A stretch of DNA of 39,753 bases from contig NZ_JOGB01000072.1 of assembly GCF_000719335.1 (NCBI RefSeq), positions 1 to 39,753 of the forward strand, given 5' to 3'. This DNA comes from Streptomyces sp. NRRL S-87. Lineage in GTDB: Bacteria; Actinomycetota; Actinomycetes; Streptomycetales; Streptomycetaceae. This document shows positions 24,682 through 32,202 of the stretch, piece by piece; positions within the stretch are counted from its first letter, which is position 1; each line of letters starts with the position of its first letter. Both the position numbers and the translations under genes were made by a program. The notes under the pieces are model-generated. The model was given only the letters and a program-made list of their open reading frames with translations. It did not search any database and had not been told where the DNA came from.

Positions 24682-25827
24682 TCAGGGCGCGTTGCCGACC
24701 GCGGCCCCGTCGTCCGCCAGGCCCGGTACGCCCCAGTCGCGGGCCACCGACACGGTGTCCGCGCCGGGCATCGCGGGGCCGGTCCGCACGGCGCCCGGGG
24801 TGGCGGAGAAGCGGGGCGCGGGAGCGGGCTGGACGATGCCCCCGGCCTCCGTGAAAGTGCCCCGGGCGGCCAGGTGCGGGTGGTGCGGGGCCTCGCGCAG
24901 CGAGAGTACGGGTGCCACGCAGGCGTCGCCGGCCTCGAACACCGCCGTCCACTCCGCCCGCGTACGGGTCCGGAAGCGCGCGGCGACGGCCTCGCGCAGC
25001 TCGCCCCAGCGGGCGACGTCCTTGCGGGCCGGGGCCTCGTCCCTGATGCCGAGGAGCTCGACGAACTCGTCGTAGAACTGCTGCTCCAGCGCCCCGACCG
25101 CCATGTACTGGCCGTCCGAGGTCTCGTAGGTGCCGTAGAAGGGGCAGCCGCCGTCGAGGAGGTTCGCCCCGCGTCGGTCCTGCCAGCCGCCGGCCGCGAC
25201 CATGCCGTGGATCATGGCGGTGAGGTGCGCGGTGCCGTCCACGATGGCCGCGTCGACCACCTGGCCGGCGCCGGTGGCCCGGGCGTGGTGCAGGGCGGCG
25301 AGCAGGCCGACGACCAGGTAGAGCGAGCCGCCGGCGTAGTCCCCGACGAGGTTGGCGGGGATCGCGGGCGGGGCGTCCGGGTCGCCGATCATGCCGAGGG
25401 CGCCGGTGACCGCGATGTAGGCGATGTCGTGCCCGGCGCGGGCGGCCAGCGGGCCGTCCTGGCCCCAGCCGGTCATCCGGCCGTAGACCAGGCGCGGGTT
25501 GCGGGCGCGGCAGTCGTCGGGGCCCACGCCCAGCCGCTCGGCGACACCGGGGCGGTAGCCCTCGATGAGCAGGTCGGCGCGCTCGACGAGGTCGAGGACC
25601 CGGGCCCGGCCGTCCGCGGCCTTGAGGTCGACGACCACGGAGCGCTTGTTGCGGTTGGTGACGTCGTACGCCGGGTCGATCGCCAGCCCGGCGCCGCCGG
25701 GCCGGTCGACGCGGACCACGTCGGCGCCCAGGTCGGCCAGGAGCATGGCGGCGAAGGGGCCGGGGCCGATGCCGGCCAGTTCGACGACGCGCACGCCCGC
25801 GAGCGGGCCGTTCCCTGCCACTGCCAT
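24682..25827 (-). CDS. CaiB/BaiF family enzyme, alpha-methylacyl-CoA racemase-like
   Basis: The 381-residue protein belongs to family III CoA-transferases and is closest in look to alpha-methylacyl-CoA racemase. It opens with GPLAGVRVVELAGIGPGPFA, has NRNKRSVVVDLK near 59-70, and keeps His133 in AGHDIAYI and Asp163 in VGDYAGGS, matching the His/Asp acid-base pair of the mycobacterial racemase. That points to epimerisation of 2-methylacyl-CoA rather than CoA transfer. ATG at 25827 (MAVAGNGPL) is preferred over the longer frame. It is the first gene of a five-gene minus-strand run coding for beta-oxidation enzymes. Confidence 0.88.
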   Translation of the reverse strand: MAVAGNGPLAGVRVVELAGIGPGPFAAMLLADLGADVVRVDRPGGAGLAIDPAYDVTNRNKRSVVVDLKAADGRARVLDLVERADLLIEGYRPGVAERLGVGPDDCRARNPRLVYGRMTGWGQDGPLAARAGHDIAYIAVTGALGMIGDPDAPPAIPANLVGDYAGGSLYLVVGLLAALHHARATGAGQVVDAAIVDGTAHLTAMIHGMVAAGGWQDRRGANLLDGGCPFYGTYETSDGQYMAVGALEQQFYDEFVELLGIRDEAPARKDVARWGELREAVAARFRTRTRAEWTAVFEAGDACVAPVLSLREAPHHPHLAARGTFTEAGGIVQPAPAPRFSATPGAVRTGPAMPGADTVSVARDWGVPGLADDGAAVGNAP

Positions 25828-25900
25828 CGAGCCCCCAGGTGGTCGGAGATGTGGCACCACTATGTGACACAACTGATGTAACACCAGCGATGCTAGGAAC

Positions 25901-25916
25901 GTGTTCCACCGAACAC
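25901..25916. promoter_or_regulatory. Palindrome upstream of the racemase-like gene
   Basis: GTGTTC-CACC-GAACAC has perfect 6-bp arms and lies 74 bases upstream of the racemase-like ATG. Its size suits a dimeric repressor. Confidence 0.45.
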
Positions 25917-25928
25917 AAGCCCCGGGCG

Positions 25929-25942
25929 AGCAAGCGCTTAGT
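25929..25942. promoter_or_regulatory. KstR2-like operator candidate
   Basis: AGCAAGCGCTTAGT fits the AnCAAGnnCTTGnT consensus recalled for the TetR-family regulator KstR2 at all fixed positions but one. It centres on the palindrome AAGCGCTT (25932-25939). It lies about 100 bases upstream of the racemase-like gene, so control of the lipid operon is plausible. Confidence 0.4.
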
Positions 25943-25982
25943 CGAATTTCCGCCCCGCGGGGCGCCACCCGCTACCCCTGGG

Positions 25983-26378
25983 CTACCCCTGGGCGCGGGC
26001 GTCCAGGTCCTTGACGTGGCGCTTGAGGGCCACCGACCGGTAGCTCTCCTCGACCCACTCGCACAGCACCTCGGCGGCCGGCGAGCCCTTGCCCAGCGGG
26101 ACCGACACCCAGCCCGCCCGGCCGAGCCCGTAGCCGGTGGGCTCCGCGCCGGGCGCGGTCATGGCGTGCCCGTGCAGCGCCTCGTCCTTGAGCTTGACCG
26201 ACAGCCCGGGCGGGTTCGGGCCGTCGGCGTTCCCCAGGAACACGAAGATCTTCTTGTTGACCTTCACCACGCAGTCCTCCGGACCCCACGGGAACTCCTG
26301 CACCGCCTCGGGCAGTCCGAGGGCGAATGCCCGCACTTCCTCCCACTTGCGCACGGCGTTCCCCGTCTGCGGAGCCAT
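25983..26378 (-). CDS. MmcQ/YjbR-family protein
   Basis: The 131-residue protein has the family pattern: LGLPEAVQEFPWGPEDCVVKVNKKIFVFL near 20-48 (given by its ends), then LSVKLK and an GWVSVPLGKGS segment. YjbR-type proteins have a DNA-binding-like alpha/beta fold, but their function is poorly known. ATG at 26378. It is divergent from the saccharopine-dehydrogenase-like gene, with 77 bases between. Confidence 0.88.
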   Translation of the reverse strand: MAPQTGNAVRKWEEVRAFALGLPEAVQEFPWGPEDCVVKVNKKIFVFLGNADGPNPPGLSVKLKDEALHGHAMTAPGAEPTGYGLGRAGWVSVPLGKGSPAAEVLCEWVEESYRSVALKRHVKDLDARAQG

Positions 26379-26455
26379 CGACCTACCTCCCTGATCGCAC
26401 GGTCGGACCCACCCACGCTAGCCTTCGCCACCGACACCAGCCGGGAGGATCGGGG

Positions 26456-27646
26456 ATGAACAGACAGGACGGGCCCGAGCGGCCGTACGACGTCGTGCTT
26501 TTCGGCGCGACGGGCTTCGTCGGGGCGCTCACCGCCGAATACCTGGCCGCGCACGCGCCGGCGGGCTGCCGCTGGGCACTGGCCGGCCGCAGCACCGCCA
26601 AGCTGGAGCGACTGCGGGAGCGGCTCACCGCCGTCGACCCTGAGTGCGCGAAGCTGCCACTGCTGACGGTCGACGCGGCCGACGCCGACGCGGTGCGCGA
26701 GCTGGCCCGGTCCACCCGCGTGGTGGCCACGACCGTGGGCCCGTACGTCCTGTACGGGCAGGAGCTCGTGGCCGCCTGCGCCGAGGCGGGCACGGACTAC
26801 TGCGACCTGACGGGCGAGCCGGAGTTCGTGGACCGCACGTACGTCGAGCACGACGCCCGGGCCCGCGAGACCGGCGCCCGCCTCGTCCACGCGTGCGGCT
26901 TCGACTCCGTACCGCACGACCTGGGCGCGTACTTCACCGTGCAGCAGCTGCCCGAGGGGGTGCCGCTGCGGGTGGACGGGTTCGTGCGCTCCAACGCGGT
27001 CTTCTCCGGCGGGACGCTGGCCTCGGCGCTGACCATCATGAGTCGCGGCCCCCAGGGCGCCAGGGCAGCCCGCGAGCGCCGCCTGCACGAGCCCCGCCTG
27101 CTCGGCCGCCGGGCCCGCGCACCCCTGGGCGCACCCCGCCTGAGCCGGGAGACCGGCACCTGGGCACTGCCCCTGCCGACGATCGACCCGCAGGTCGTCG
27201 CACGCTCGGCAGCCGCACTGGACCGCTACGGCCCGGACTTCCGCTACCGCCACTACGCGTCCGTGAAGTGGCTCCCGATCGCCGTCGCCGGCACGGCGGC
27301 CGTCGGCGCGACCGCGGCGCTCGCCCAAATCCCGGCGGCGCGACGGTGGCTGACGGCCCGCTACGAACCGGGCCGGGGTCCGGACGCGGAACGCCGGGCG
27401 CGCAGCTGGTTCACGGTCCGTTTCGTCGGCGAGGGCGGCGGCCGCCGGGTCTTCACCGAGGTGTCCGGAGGCGATCCCGGCTACGGCGAGACGGCGAAGA
27501 TCCTGGCCGAGTCGGCCCTGAGCCTGGCCTATGACGAACTACCGGACCGTTCGGGCCAGTTGACCCCGGCGGTAGCGATGGGCGACGCGCTCGTCGCGCG
27601 ACTCCGGTCGGCCGGCATCCGGTTCCGGCTGGTAGACAGCCGCTGA
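26456..27646 (+). CDS. Saccharopine dehydrogenase-like NAD(P)-binding protein
   Basis: The 396-residue protein has an N-terminal Rossmann motif GATGFVG (17-23), the ALAGRS strand-two end and the VVATTVGPYVLYGQELVAAC segment. The LTGEPEFVDR and GFDSVPHDLGAYF stretches are typical of the trans-acting enoyl reductase/saccharopine-dehydrogenase-like group, some of which act in mycobacterial phenolic lipid synthesis. A hydrophobic patch near 280-296 (WLPIAVAGTAAVGATAALA) could contact a membrane. The substrate is not known. ATG at 26456 follows GGGAGG by 8 bases. Confidence 0.88.
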   Translation: MNRQDGPERPYDVVLFGATGFVGALTAEYLAAHAPAGCRWALAGRSTAKLERLRERLTAVDPECAKLPLLTVDAADADAVRELARSTRVVATTVGPYVLYGQELVAACAEAGTDYCDLTGEPEFVDRTYVEHDARARETGARLVHACGFDSVPHDLGAYFTVQQLPEGVPLRVDGFVRSNAVFSGGTLASALTIMSRGPQGARAARERRLHEPRLLGRRARAPLGAPRLSRETGTWALPLPTIDPQVVARSAAALDRYGPDFRYRHYASVKWLPIAVAGTAAVGATAALAQIPAARRWLTARYEPGRGPDAERRARSWFTVRFVGEGGGRRVFTEVSGGDPGYGETAKILAESALSLAYDELPDRSGQLTPAVAMGDALVARLRSAGIRFRLVDSR

Positions 27647-27715
27647 GCCGACCCCGTCGACCGGTGAACGGCCGCACGACATCACGAGAGCGCCGCTCCG
27701 CCCGCCCCCGCTCCC

Positions 27716-28402
27716 TCACCCCTCCCCGGCCACCCGCGCCAGTTCGCGCCGGCAGAGCGAGTCGGCCCGGCGCGTGGTCTCGGGGATCCGGTACCGGGGG
27801 CTGAGGGCGAGGGCGTGTGCGCAGGCGGTGTCGAGCGAGACCCGGTGGCCGACCGAGACGAACACCGGCTTGATGCCGTCCTGCGTGCGCAGCGCCCGGC
27901 CGACCTCGGAACCGTCGGCCGCGCGCAGCGACGCGTGGTCGCCGCGCCGCGCGCCGGGTTCGTCGTACGTGAACGTGAACGGGTTCTTGGCGACGCCGAC
28001 CGTGGGCAGCCCGGTCACCACCCCGAGGTGGCACGCCAGACCGAAGCCCCGCGGGTGGGCGAGTCCGTACCCGTCGCAGACCACGAGGTCCGGGACGGCG
28101 GTCAGCGCGTCGAGGGCGGCCAGCACGGTCGGCAGCTCACGGAAGGCCAGCAGGCCGGGGACGTACGGAAAGGTCACGTGACCGACCGCGGTGGCCTCCT
28201 CCACCACCTCCAGGGTGCCCGCGTCCAGCACCACGGCCGCGGCCGCGACCAGGTCGCGCTCGTCGTCGTAGGCCACGTCCACGCCCGCGACCAGGCCGCG
28301 GCCGGCGACCGGTCCGCTCTCGTCGAGCACCACGCGGGTCCGCAGTTCGTCCTGTACTGCCCTGGCTTCGGCCTCGTCGGCAGGGGTCTTCACACTCGTC
28401 AT
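27716..28402 (-). CDS. nfi: Endonuclease V (deaminated-base repair)
   Basis: The 228-residue protein has the endonuclease V core: VAGVDVAY with Asp42, FPYVPGLLAFRE (78-89) with the wedge and Glu89, and VVCDGYGLAHPRGFGLACHLG with Asp110. The enzyme nicks DNA one base 3' of deaminated bases such as hypoxanthine. A tyrosine replaces the usual N/H in the DGxG motif, probably harmless. ATG at 28402 lies only 26 bases from the divergent YciI gene, and no Shine-Dalgarno is visible, suggesting a leaderless message. Confidence 0.93.
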   Translation of the reverse strand: MTSVKTPADEAEARAVQDELRTRVVLDESGPVAGRGLVAGVDVAYDDERDLVAAAAVVLDAGTLEVVEEATAVGHVTFPYVPGLLAFRELPTVLAALDALTAVPDLVVCDGYGLAHPRGFGLACHLGVVTGLPTVGVAKNPFTFTYDEPGARRGDHASLRAADGSEVGRALRTQDGIKPVFVSVGHRVSLDTACAHALALSPRYRIPETTRRADSLCRRELARVAGEG

Positions 28403-28415
28403 GATGGGTCGAGAG

Positions 28416-28421
28416 TAGTCT
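28416..28421 (+). promoter_or_regulatory. -10 box for a leaderless YciI transcript
   Basis: TAGTCT ends 7 bases before the YciI ATG at 28429, the distance expected when transcription starts at the start codon. On the other strand the overlapping TACTCT stands 9 bases before the endonuclease V ATG. The two promoters thus overlap back to back. Confidence 0.45.
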
Positions 28422-28428
28422 TTCGATC

Positions 28429-28728
28429 ATGTTCGTCATGGAGTTGAGCTACACCGCCCCCATCGAGGCCGTCGACCGGGAGATGGCCGCGCACGTCGCG
28501 TGGCTCGACAAGCAGTACGCGGCCGGGGTCTTCCTCGCCTCGGGCCGCAAGGTCCCCCGCGACGGCGGCGTCATCCTGGCGGCGGGCGTCTCCCGCGCCG
28601 AGATCGAGCGCCTGGCCGCGGAGGACCCCTTCACGGTCGCGGGCGTCTGCGCCTACCGCATCACGGAGTTCGTGGCCACGAAGACCGCGCCCGCGCTGGA
28701 GTCCGCCCGCGAGACCCTGCCGGGCTGA
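28429..28728 (+). CDS. YciI-family protein
   Basis: The 99-residue ferredoxin-like-fold protein has the family pattern: MFVMELSYTAPIEAVDREMAAHVAWLDKQ (ends given), FLASGRKVPRDGGVIL and EDPFTVAGVCAYRITEF. A conserved His in AHVAWL and Asp in EDPF form the putative active site of YciI proteins. Their physiological reaction is unknown in most organisms. ATG at 28429; see the leaderless promoter entry. Confidence 0.92.
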   Translation: MFVMELSYTAPIEAVDREMAAHVAWLDKQYAAGVFLASGRKVPRDGGVILAAGVSRAEIERLAAEDPFTVAGVCAYRITEFVATKTAPALESARETLPG

Positions 28729-28754
28729 CCCGCGCCCACCGGTACCGCCCGGCT

Positions 28755-29879
28755 CTACTCCAGCCGCGCCGCCCGCCCCTTCTCGCCCGCGGCCCAGCAG
28801 GCCCCCGGACCGGCGCAGTCGACCGTGTCGAAGGAGCCGGCGTCGAACGACTGCCAGGTGCGCCCGGCGTCGTGCGTGATGTCGGTGCCCGTCGGCCCGA
28901 CCGCGAGGGCCGCGTCCTTCCCCAGCGGCCCGTACGACCCGTACGACCCGGTCGGCGCGTACGACCCGTACGGCAGCCACGCCACGCCCGACCGGTACGC
29001 GGCCGGCGGCACCGAGGCCGCGCTCCAGCTGCGGCCCCCGTCCGCCGTCACCGAGGCGGCCAGCGGCGACGCCTGGTCCTTGCGGTAGTCACCGCCCACC
29101 GCGAGCCCGCGCGCCGCGCCGTACCCGCGGTCGCGGAAGGCCAGGCCGAAGACGCCCTTGGCACCCTCCCCGGCCGGCACCGTGGTCGTGGCCGCCCGCC
29201 AGGTGCGCCCGCGGTCGGCCGAGTGCAGCACCCGCCCGGTCGCCCCGCCCCCGGTCGCCAGCCACACGTCCCGCGGCCCGGCGGTCACCAGGCACTGGCC
29301 GCTCGCCGCGAAGCCCGCCTCGCCCGGCAGCGCCTCGGGCATGCCGGCGTCGGGCAGCACCTGCCAGGAGCGACCGCCGTCGGCGGTGGACAGGATCCGG
29401 AACTTCCCGTCGACCGGGTCGCTCACCGCCAGACCGTTGCGGTGGTCGAAGAAGGCCATGCAGTCGTAGAAGGCCCGGGCATCGGTGTTGCGGAACGCCT
29501 CGGCCCAGGTCGCGCCACCGTCTTCGGTGCGCAGCACGCGGGAGGCCTCCCCCTCGCCGATGGCCAGCACCACGGCCCGGCGCCCGTCGAAGGCCTCCAC
29601 GTCGCGGAACTCCAGGGCCTCGGCCGCTGCGCCGGGCGGTGACACGTTCTGCCAGGAACGGCCGCCGTCGGCGGTCCGCAGGACGGTGCCGGCGGAGCCT
29701 GCCAGCCAGGCGGTGGTACGGCCGACCGCCGCCAGCCCGCGGAAGCGGGCGTCCGTACCCGTGTCCTTGAGCGCCCAGGACGGGCGGGCCGCGGCCCCGG
29801 CGGGGGTGCCGACCGCGACGGGGACGGAGACGGCAGCCGTCAGGGCTGCCGCAGACATGCCAAGCGCCAGTAATCTCAT
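28755..29879 (-). CDS. Secreted BNR/WD40-like repeat protein
   Basis: The 374-residue protein starts with a signal peptide (MRLLALGMSAAALTAAVSVP, cleavage near GAAA at about 31). It then has several BNR-type Asp-box repeats of the form ADGGRSW, EDGGATW, ADRGRTW and DAGRTW, spaced as in a beta-propeller. This resembles proteins annotated as photosystem II stability factor-like or sialidase-like in streptomycetes; no catalytic residues of a sialidase are evident. A Tyr/Gly-rich insert near 300-318 (YGSYAPTGSYGSYG) comes from a short DNA repeat. ATG at 29879. Confidence 0.85.
   Translation of the reverse strand: MRLLALGMSAAALTAAVSVPVAVGTPAGAAARPSWALKDTGTDARFRGLAAVGRTTAWLAGSAGTVLRTADGGRSWQNVSPPGAAAEALEFRDVEAFDGRRAVVLAIGEGEASRVLRTEDGGATWAEAFRNTDARAFYDCMAFFDHRNGLAVSDPVDGKFRILSTADGGRSWQVLPDAGMPEALPGEAGFAASGQCLVTAGPRDVWLATGGGATGRVLHSADRGRTWRAATTTVPAGEGAKGVFGLAFRDRGYGAARGLAVGGDYRKDQASPLAASVTADGGRSWSAASVPPAAYRSGVAWLPYGSYAPTGSYGSYGPLGKDAALAVGPTGTDITHDAGRTWQSFDAGSFDTVDCAGPGACWAAGEKGRAARLE
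28928..28976. repeat. GTACGACCC short repeats inside the BNR gene
   Basis: CGTACGACC or CGTACGGC words recur at 9-21 base spacing and encode the YGSY/GPYG-like insert of the BNR protein on the minus strand. The insert lies between propeller repeats, where length change is tolerated. Confidence 0.5.
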
Positions 29880-30253
29880 GGCGCCGGAAGCTAACGCACC
29901 CGGTGATCTCCGTCCAGGGGCCGACCGGCCACCAGGGAGCCCGTCCGACCACCCTGCGGCCCTCGCGCCGCCATCCCCCCGCGCCGCCGTCTCGCCGTGG
30001 CCCGCCGCCGCGATCCGCCCGCGGCATCGTCCGCATGCGCTCACGGACCGTCACCCGGGCCCGCCGAAGGTGCGCTGCGGGGCCGTCCGATCACCCACCG
30101 CGGTCACACTGTGCGATCGCACAGCATTCGCCCCACGGTTTCGGTGACGCAACTCACGCCCCTTCCGCATGCACGGAATGGGTCGTTCCAGCGTCTGACA
30201 GAGTGCGGGCCGGCCCAGCGGTCCGCGCATGATCCGCCGCAAGGGAGCAGGCC
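29880..30253. other. Divergent intergenic region, BNR gene to SsgA-like gene
   Basis: No supported gene is seen. The left part is GC-rich and featureless. The right part is less GC-biased, with a 16-bp palindrome at 30109-30124 and the SsgA-like ribosome site GGGAG at 30243-30247. Confidence 0.5.
30109..30124. promoter_or_regulatory. Perfect 16-bp palindrome CTGTGCGATCGCACAG
   Basis: This uninterrupted palindrome lies 130-145 bases upstream of the SsgA-like start and 230 bases upstream of the BNR gene. Its symmetry and position suggest an operator; the regulator is unknown. Confidence 0.5.
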
Positions 30254-30670
30254 TTGATCACCGTCATCGAGCAAGCTGTACAGGCCCGCCTGGTCGCCGC
30301 CGCACCCAAGGTCGAGTGCGTGCCCGTCACGCTCGGTTACGACCGCGCCGACCCGTTCGCCGTCCGGATGTCGTTCCCCGCACCGGCCACCCTCGAGGGC
30401 ATCGAGATCTCCTGGACCTTCGCGCGCGAGCTGCTGGAGAGCGGGCTCCGCCGGTCCGCGGGGCTCGGCGACGTCCGGGTGCGCCCGTACGACGAGGAGC
30501 GCACGGTGATCGAGTTCCACGCCCCGGAGGGCATCGCGATCGTCCTCATGGAGACCGAGGAGCTGCACGGCTTCCTGTTGCGCACGACCGACCTCGTGCC
30601 GGCCGGCCTGGAGCACCTGTACCTGAACATGGACCACAACCTCGCCCGGCTCCTGCGCGACGTCCCCTGA
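30254..30670 (+). CDS. ssgD: SsgA-like sporulation/cell-division protein
   Basis: The 138-residue product has the SALP family features: a VPVTLGYDRADPFAVRMSF strand region (23-41), ISWTFARELLESGL near 51-64, GDVRVRPYDEE, and a GFLLRTTDLVPAGLEHLYLNMD ending. SALPs steer cell-wall remodelling and septation in sporulating actinobacteria. The start is TTG at 30254, with GGGAG 6 bases upstream and no usable ATG or GTG in frame. The ssgD name rests on recalled gene neighbourhood (SCO6722 region), not on a tree, so the paralogue is uncertain while the family is firm. Confidence 0.82.
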   Translation: MITVIEQAVQARLVAAAPKVECVPVTLGYDRADPFAVRMSFPAPATLEGIEISWTFARELLESGLRRSAGLGDVRVRPYDEERTVIEFHAPEGIAIVLMETEELHGFLLRTTDLVPAGLEHLYLNMDHNLARLLRDVP

Positions 30671-30703
30671 CACCCGCCCGGCGGGATGACCGGGCCGACC
30701 CGC

Positions 30704-31165
30704 TCAACGGGGCAACAGCGCCCAGGACTTGGTGCCGCCCGCGGGCGTCAGCACCGGAGTGAGCCCCCAGTCTCCCCCGCCGGCCTCCACCATCGCCGCC
30801 AGCAGCCACATCCCCCGGCTGCGGCGGCGTCTGCATTCCTCGCTGGCCGCGGCCGACGCGTGCGCCGGGTGCTGGTCGTAGACGACGATCCGCAGGGCGT
30901 CGAACTGCCACCGGATCTTGAGGACCAGCTCCTCGTCAGGGGTGAACCGGTGCGCCCCCGCGACGAGTTCGGAGGCCGCCAGGGTGGCCGCCTCGCACAG
31001 GTCGGCCAGTCCGTGCCGCAGCAGCAGCGATCGCACGGCCGAGCGGGCGCGGCCCGCGCAGTGCGCGCCGCCGGGCAGGGCTATGGAGTAACTCAGCCTC
31101 TCCGTAACCGGCATGGCGGGCCGGATGTCGCGGATCGAGCACGGACCACGGAGGGTGCCCGTCAT
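30704..31165 (-). CDS. RsbW-type ATP-binding protein with altered N-box
   Basis: The 153-residue protein has the fold of anti-sigma-factor HATPases common in streptomycetes: AGRARSAVRSLLLRHGL near 37-53, TLAASELVAGAHRF at 61-74, a KIRWQFDALRIVVYDQHP strand-turn near 83-100, and a RGMWLLAAMVEAGGGDWG glycine-rich region near 117-134. In the N-box the Mg-binding asparagine of ELVxNA is replaced by Gly70 (ELVAGA), so ATP binding or kinase activity may be weakened. ATG at 31165 follows GGGGGAG. It converges on the SsgA-like gene, with which it may share a developmental role. Confidence 0.85.
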   Translation of the reverse strand: MTGTLRGPCSIRDIRPAMPVTERLSYSIALPGGAHCAGRARSAVRSLLLRHGLADLCEAATLAASELVAGAHRFTPDEELVLKIRWQFDALRIVVYDQHPAHASAAASEECRRRRSRGMWLLAAMVEAGGGDWGLTPVLTPAGGTKSWALLPR

Positions 31166-31252
31166 CGCACTGCTCCCCCTTCGCCCCGGGTGAGACTTCC
31201 ACTACCGACCGTAGCGCAACGGGGTGCACAGTGCTACTACTTGTGTGACCAC

Positions 31253-31280
31253 TTGACACTTTCTTATGTCATTTCAGGAC
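31253..31280 (+). promoter_or_regulatory. Promoter candidate for ddaH
   Basis: TTGACA (31253-31258) is a perfect -35 hexamer, and CAGGAC (31275-31280) lies 16 bases on as a weak -10 (four of six to TAGGAT). The GTG start is 27 bases downstream. Confidence 0.45.
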
Positions 31281-31306
31281 TGGTTCCGATCCCCGGGAGA
31301 CGCCCC

Positions 31307-32083
31307 GTGCCCACGCAGAAAGCCCTCGTCCGCCGCCCCGGCCCGCGCCTCACCGAAGGCCTGGTGACCCACATCGAACGGACGCCCGTCGACCCGGCGC
31401 TCGCCCTGGAGCAGTGGGAGGCGTACGTCGACGCACTGCGCACGCACGGCTGGCGGACCACCGAGGTGGCGCCGGCGGACGACTGCCCCGACGCGGTCTT
31501 CGTCGAGGACGCGGTGGTGATGTTCCGCAACGTCGCGCTGATCGCCCGGCCCGGCGCCGAGACCCGGCGCCCGGAGACCGAGGCGGTGGAGGCGGCCGTG
31601 GCCGCGCTGGGCTGCTCCGTGAACCGGGTCCGTGAGCCCGGCACCCTCGACGGGGGCGACGTCCTCAAGATCGGGGACACGATCTACGTCGGCCGCGGCG
31701 GGCGGACGAACGGCGAGGGCGTCCGCCAGCTGCGGGCGACCTTCGAGCCGCTGGGCGCGCGGGTGGTCGCGGTACCGGTGAGCCGGGTGCTGCACCTGAA
31801 GTCGGCGGTGACCGCCCTGCCGGACGGCACCGTGATCGGCTATCCGCCGCTGGTGGACGCACCCTCGGCGTTCGGTGCCTTCCTGCCGGTGCCGGAGGAG
31901 GCGGGGGCGCACGTGGTGCTGCTCGGCGGCGGAAGGCTGCTGATGGCGGCGAGCGCACCGAAGACCGCGGAGCTGTTCGCGGACCTCGGGTACGACCCGG
32001 TTCCGGTCGATATCAGTGAGTTCGAGAAGCTCGAGGGGTGCGTGACATGTCTCTCGGTCCGCCTCCGCGACCTTCACTCATAA
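31307..32083 (+). CDS. ddaH: Dimethylarginine dimethylaminohydrolase (DDAH)
   Basis: The 258-residue protein belongs to the guanidino-modifying enzymes. Visible active-site parts are the VFVEDAVVMF segment (64-73), GTLDGGDVLK near 112-121, His163 in VLHLKSAVT, and the nucleophile Cys248 in GCVTCLSVRL. DDAH hydrolyses N-omega-methylated arginines to citrulline and a methylamine in the cytoplasm. An arginine deiminase role is less likely at this short length. GTG at 31307 follows GGGAG by 7 bases. It probably has its own promoter and may read toward the desaturase gene, but that has a separate promoter region. Confidence 0.92.
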   Translation: MPTQKALVRRPGPRLTEGLVTHIERTPVDPALALEQWEAYVDALRTHGWRTTEVAPADDCPDAVFVEDAVVMFRNVALIARPGAETRRPETEAVEAAVAALGCSVNRVREPGTLDGGDVLKIGDTIYVGRGGRTNGEGVRQLRATFEPLGARVVAVPVSRVLHLKSAVTALPDGTVIGYPPLVDAPSAFGAFLPVPEEAGAHVVLLGGGRLLMAASAPKTAELFADLGYDPVPVDISEFEKLEGCVTCLSVRLRDLHS

Positions 32084-32139
32084 CACTCCGTAATCGGACA
32101 AATTCATAGACGGGGGTTGGCGACCCCTCACGGCAGCCT

Positions 32140-32165
32140 TAACCTACGGTTTCGTAACCTACGAA
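32140..32165. promoter_or_regulatory. Operator cluster upstream of the desaturase gene
   Basis: TAACCTACG occurs at 32140-32148 and 32155-32163. TACG-GTTT-CGTA (32145-32156) and TTCGTA-ACC-TACGAA (32151-32165) are overlapping inverted repeats. The array lies 38 bases before the desaturase GTG. It is probably bound by a TetR-type lipid regulator. Confidence 0.55.
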
Positions 32166-32202
32166 GACGTAAGTATTTCGCCCCGCCCCCTGGAGTACCC
32201 CC

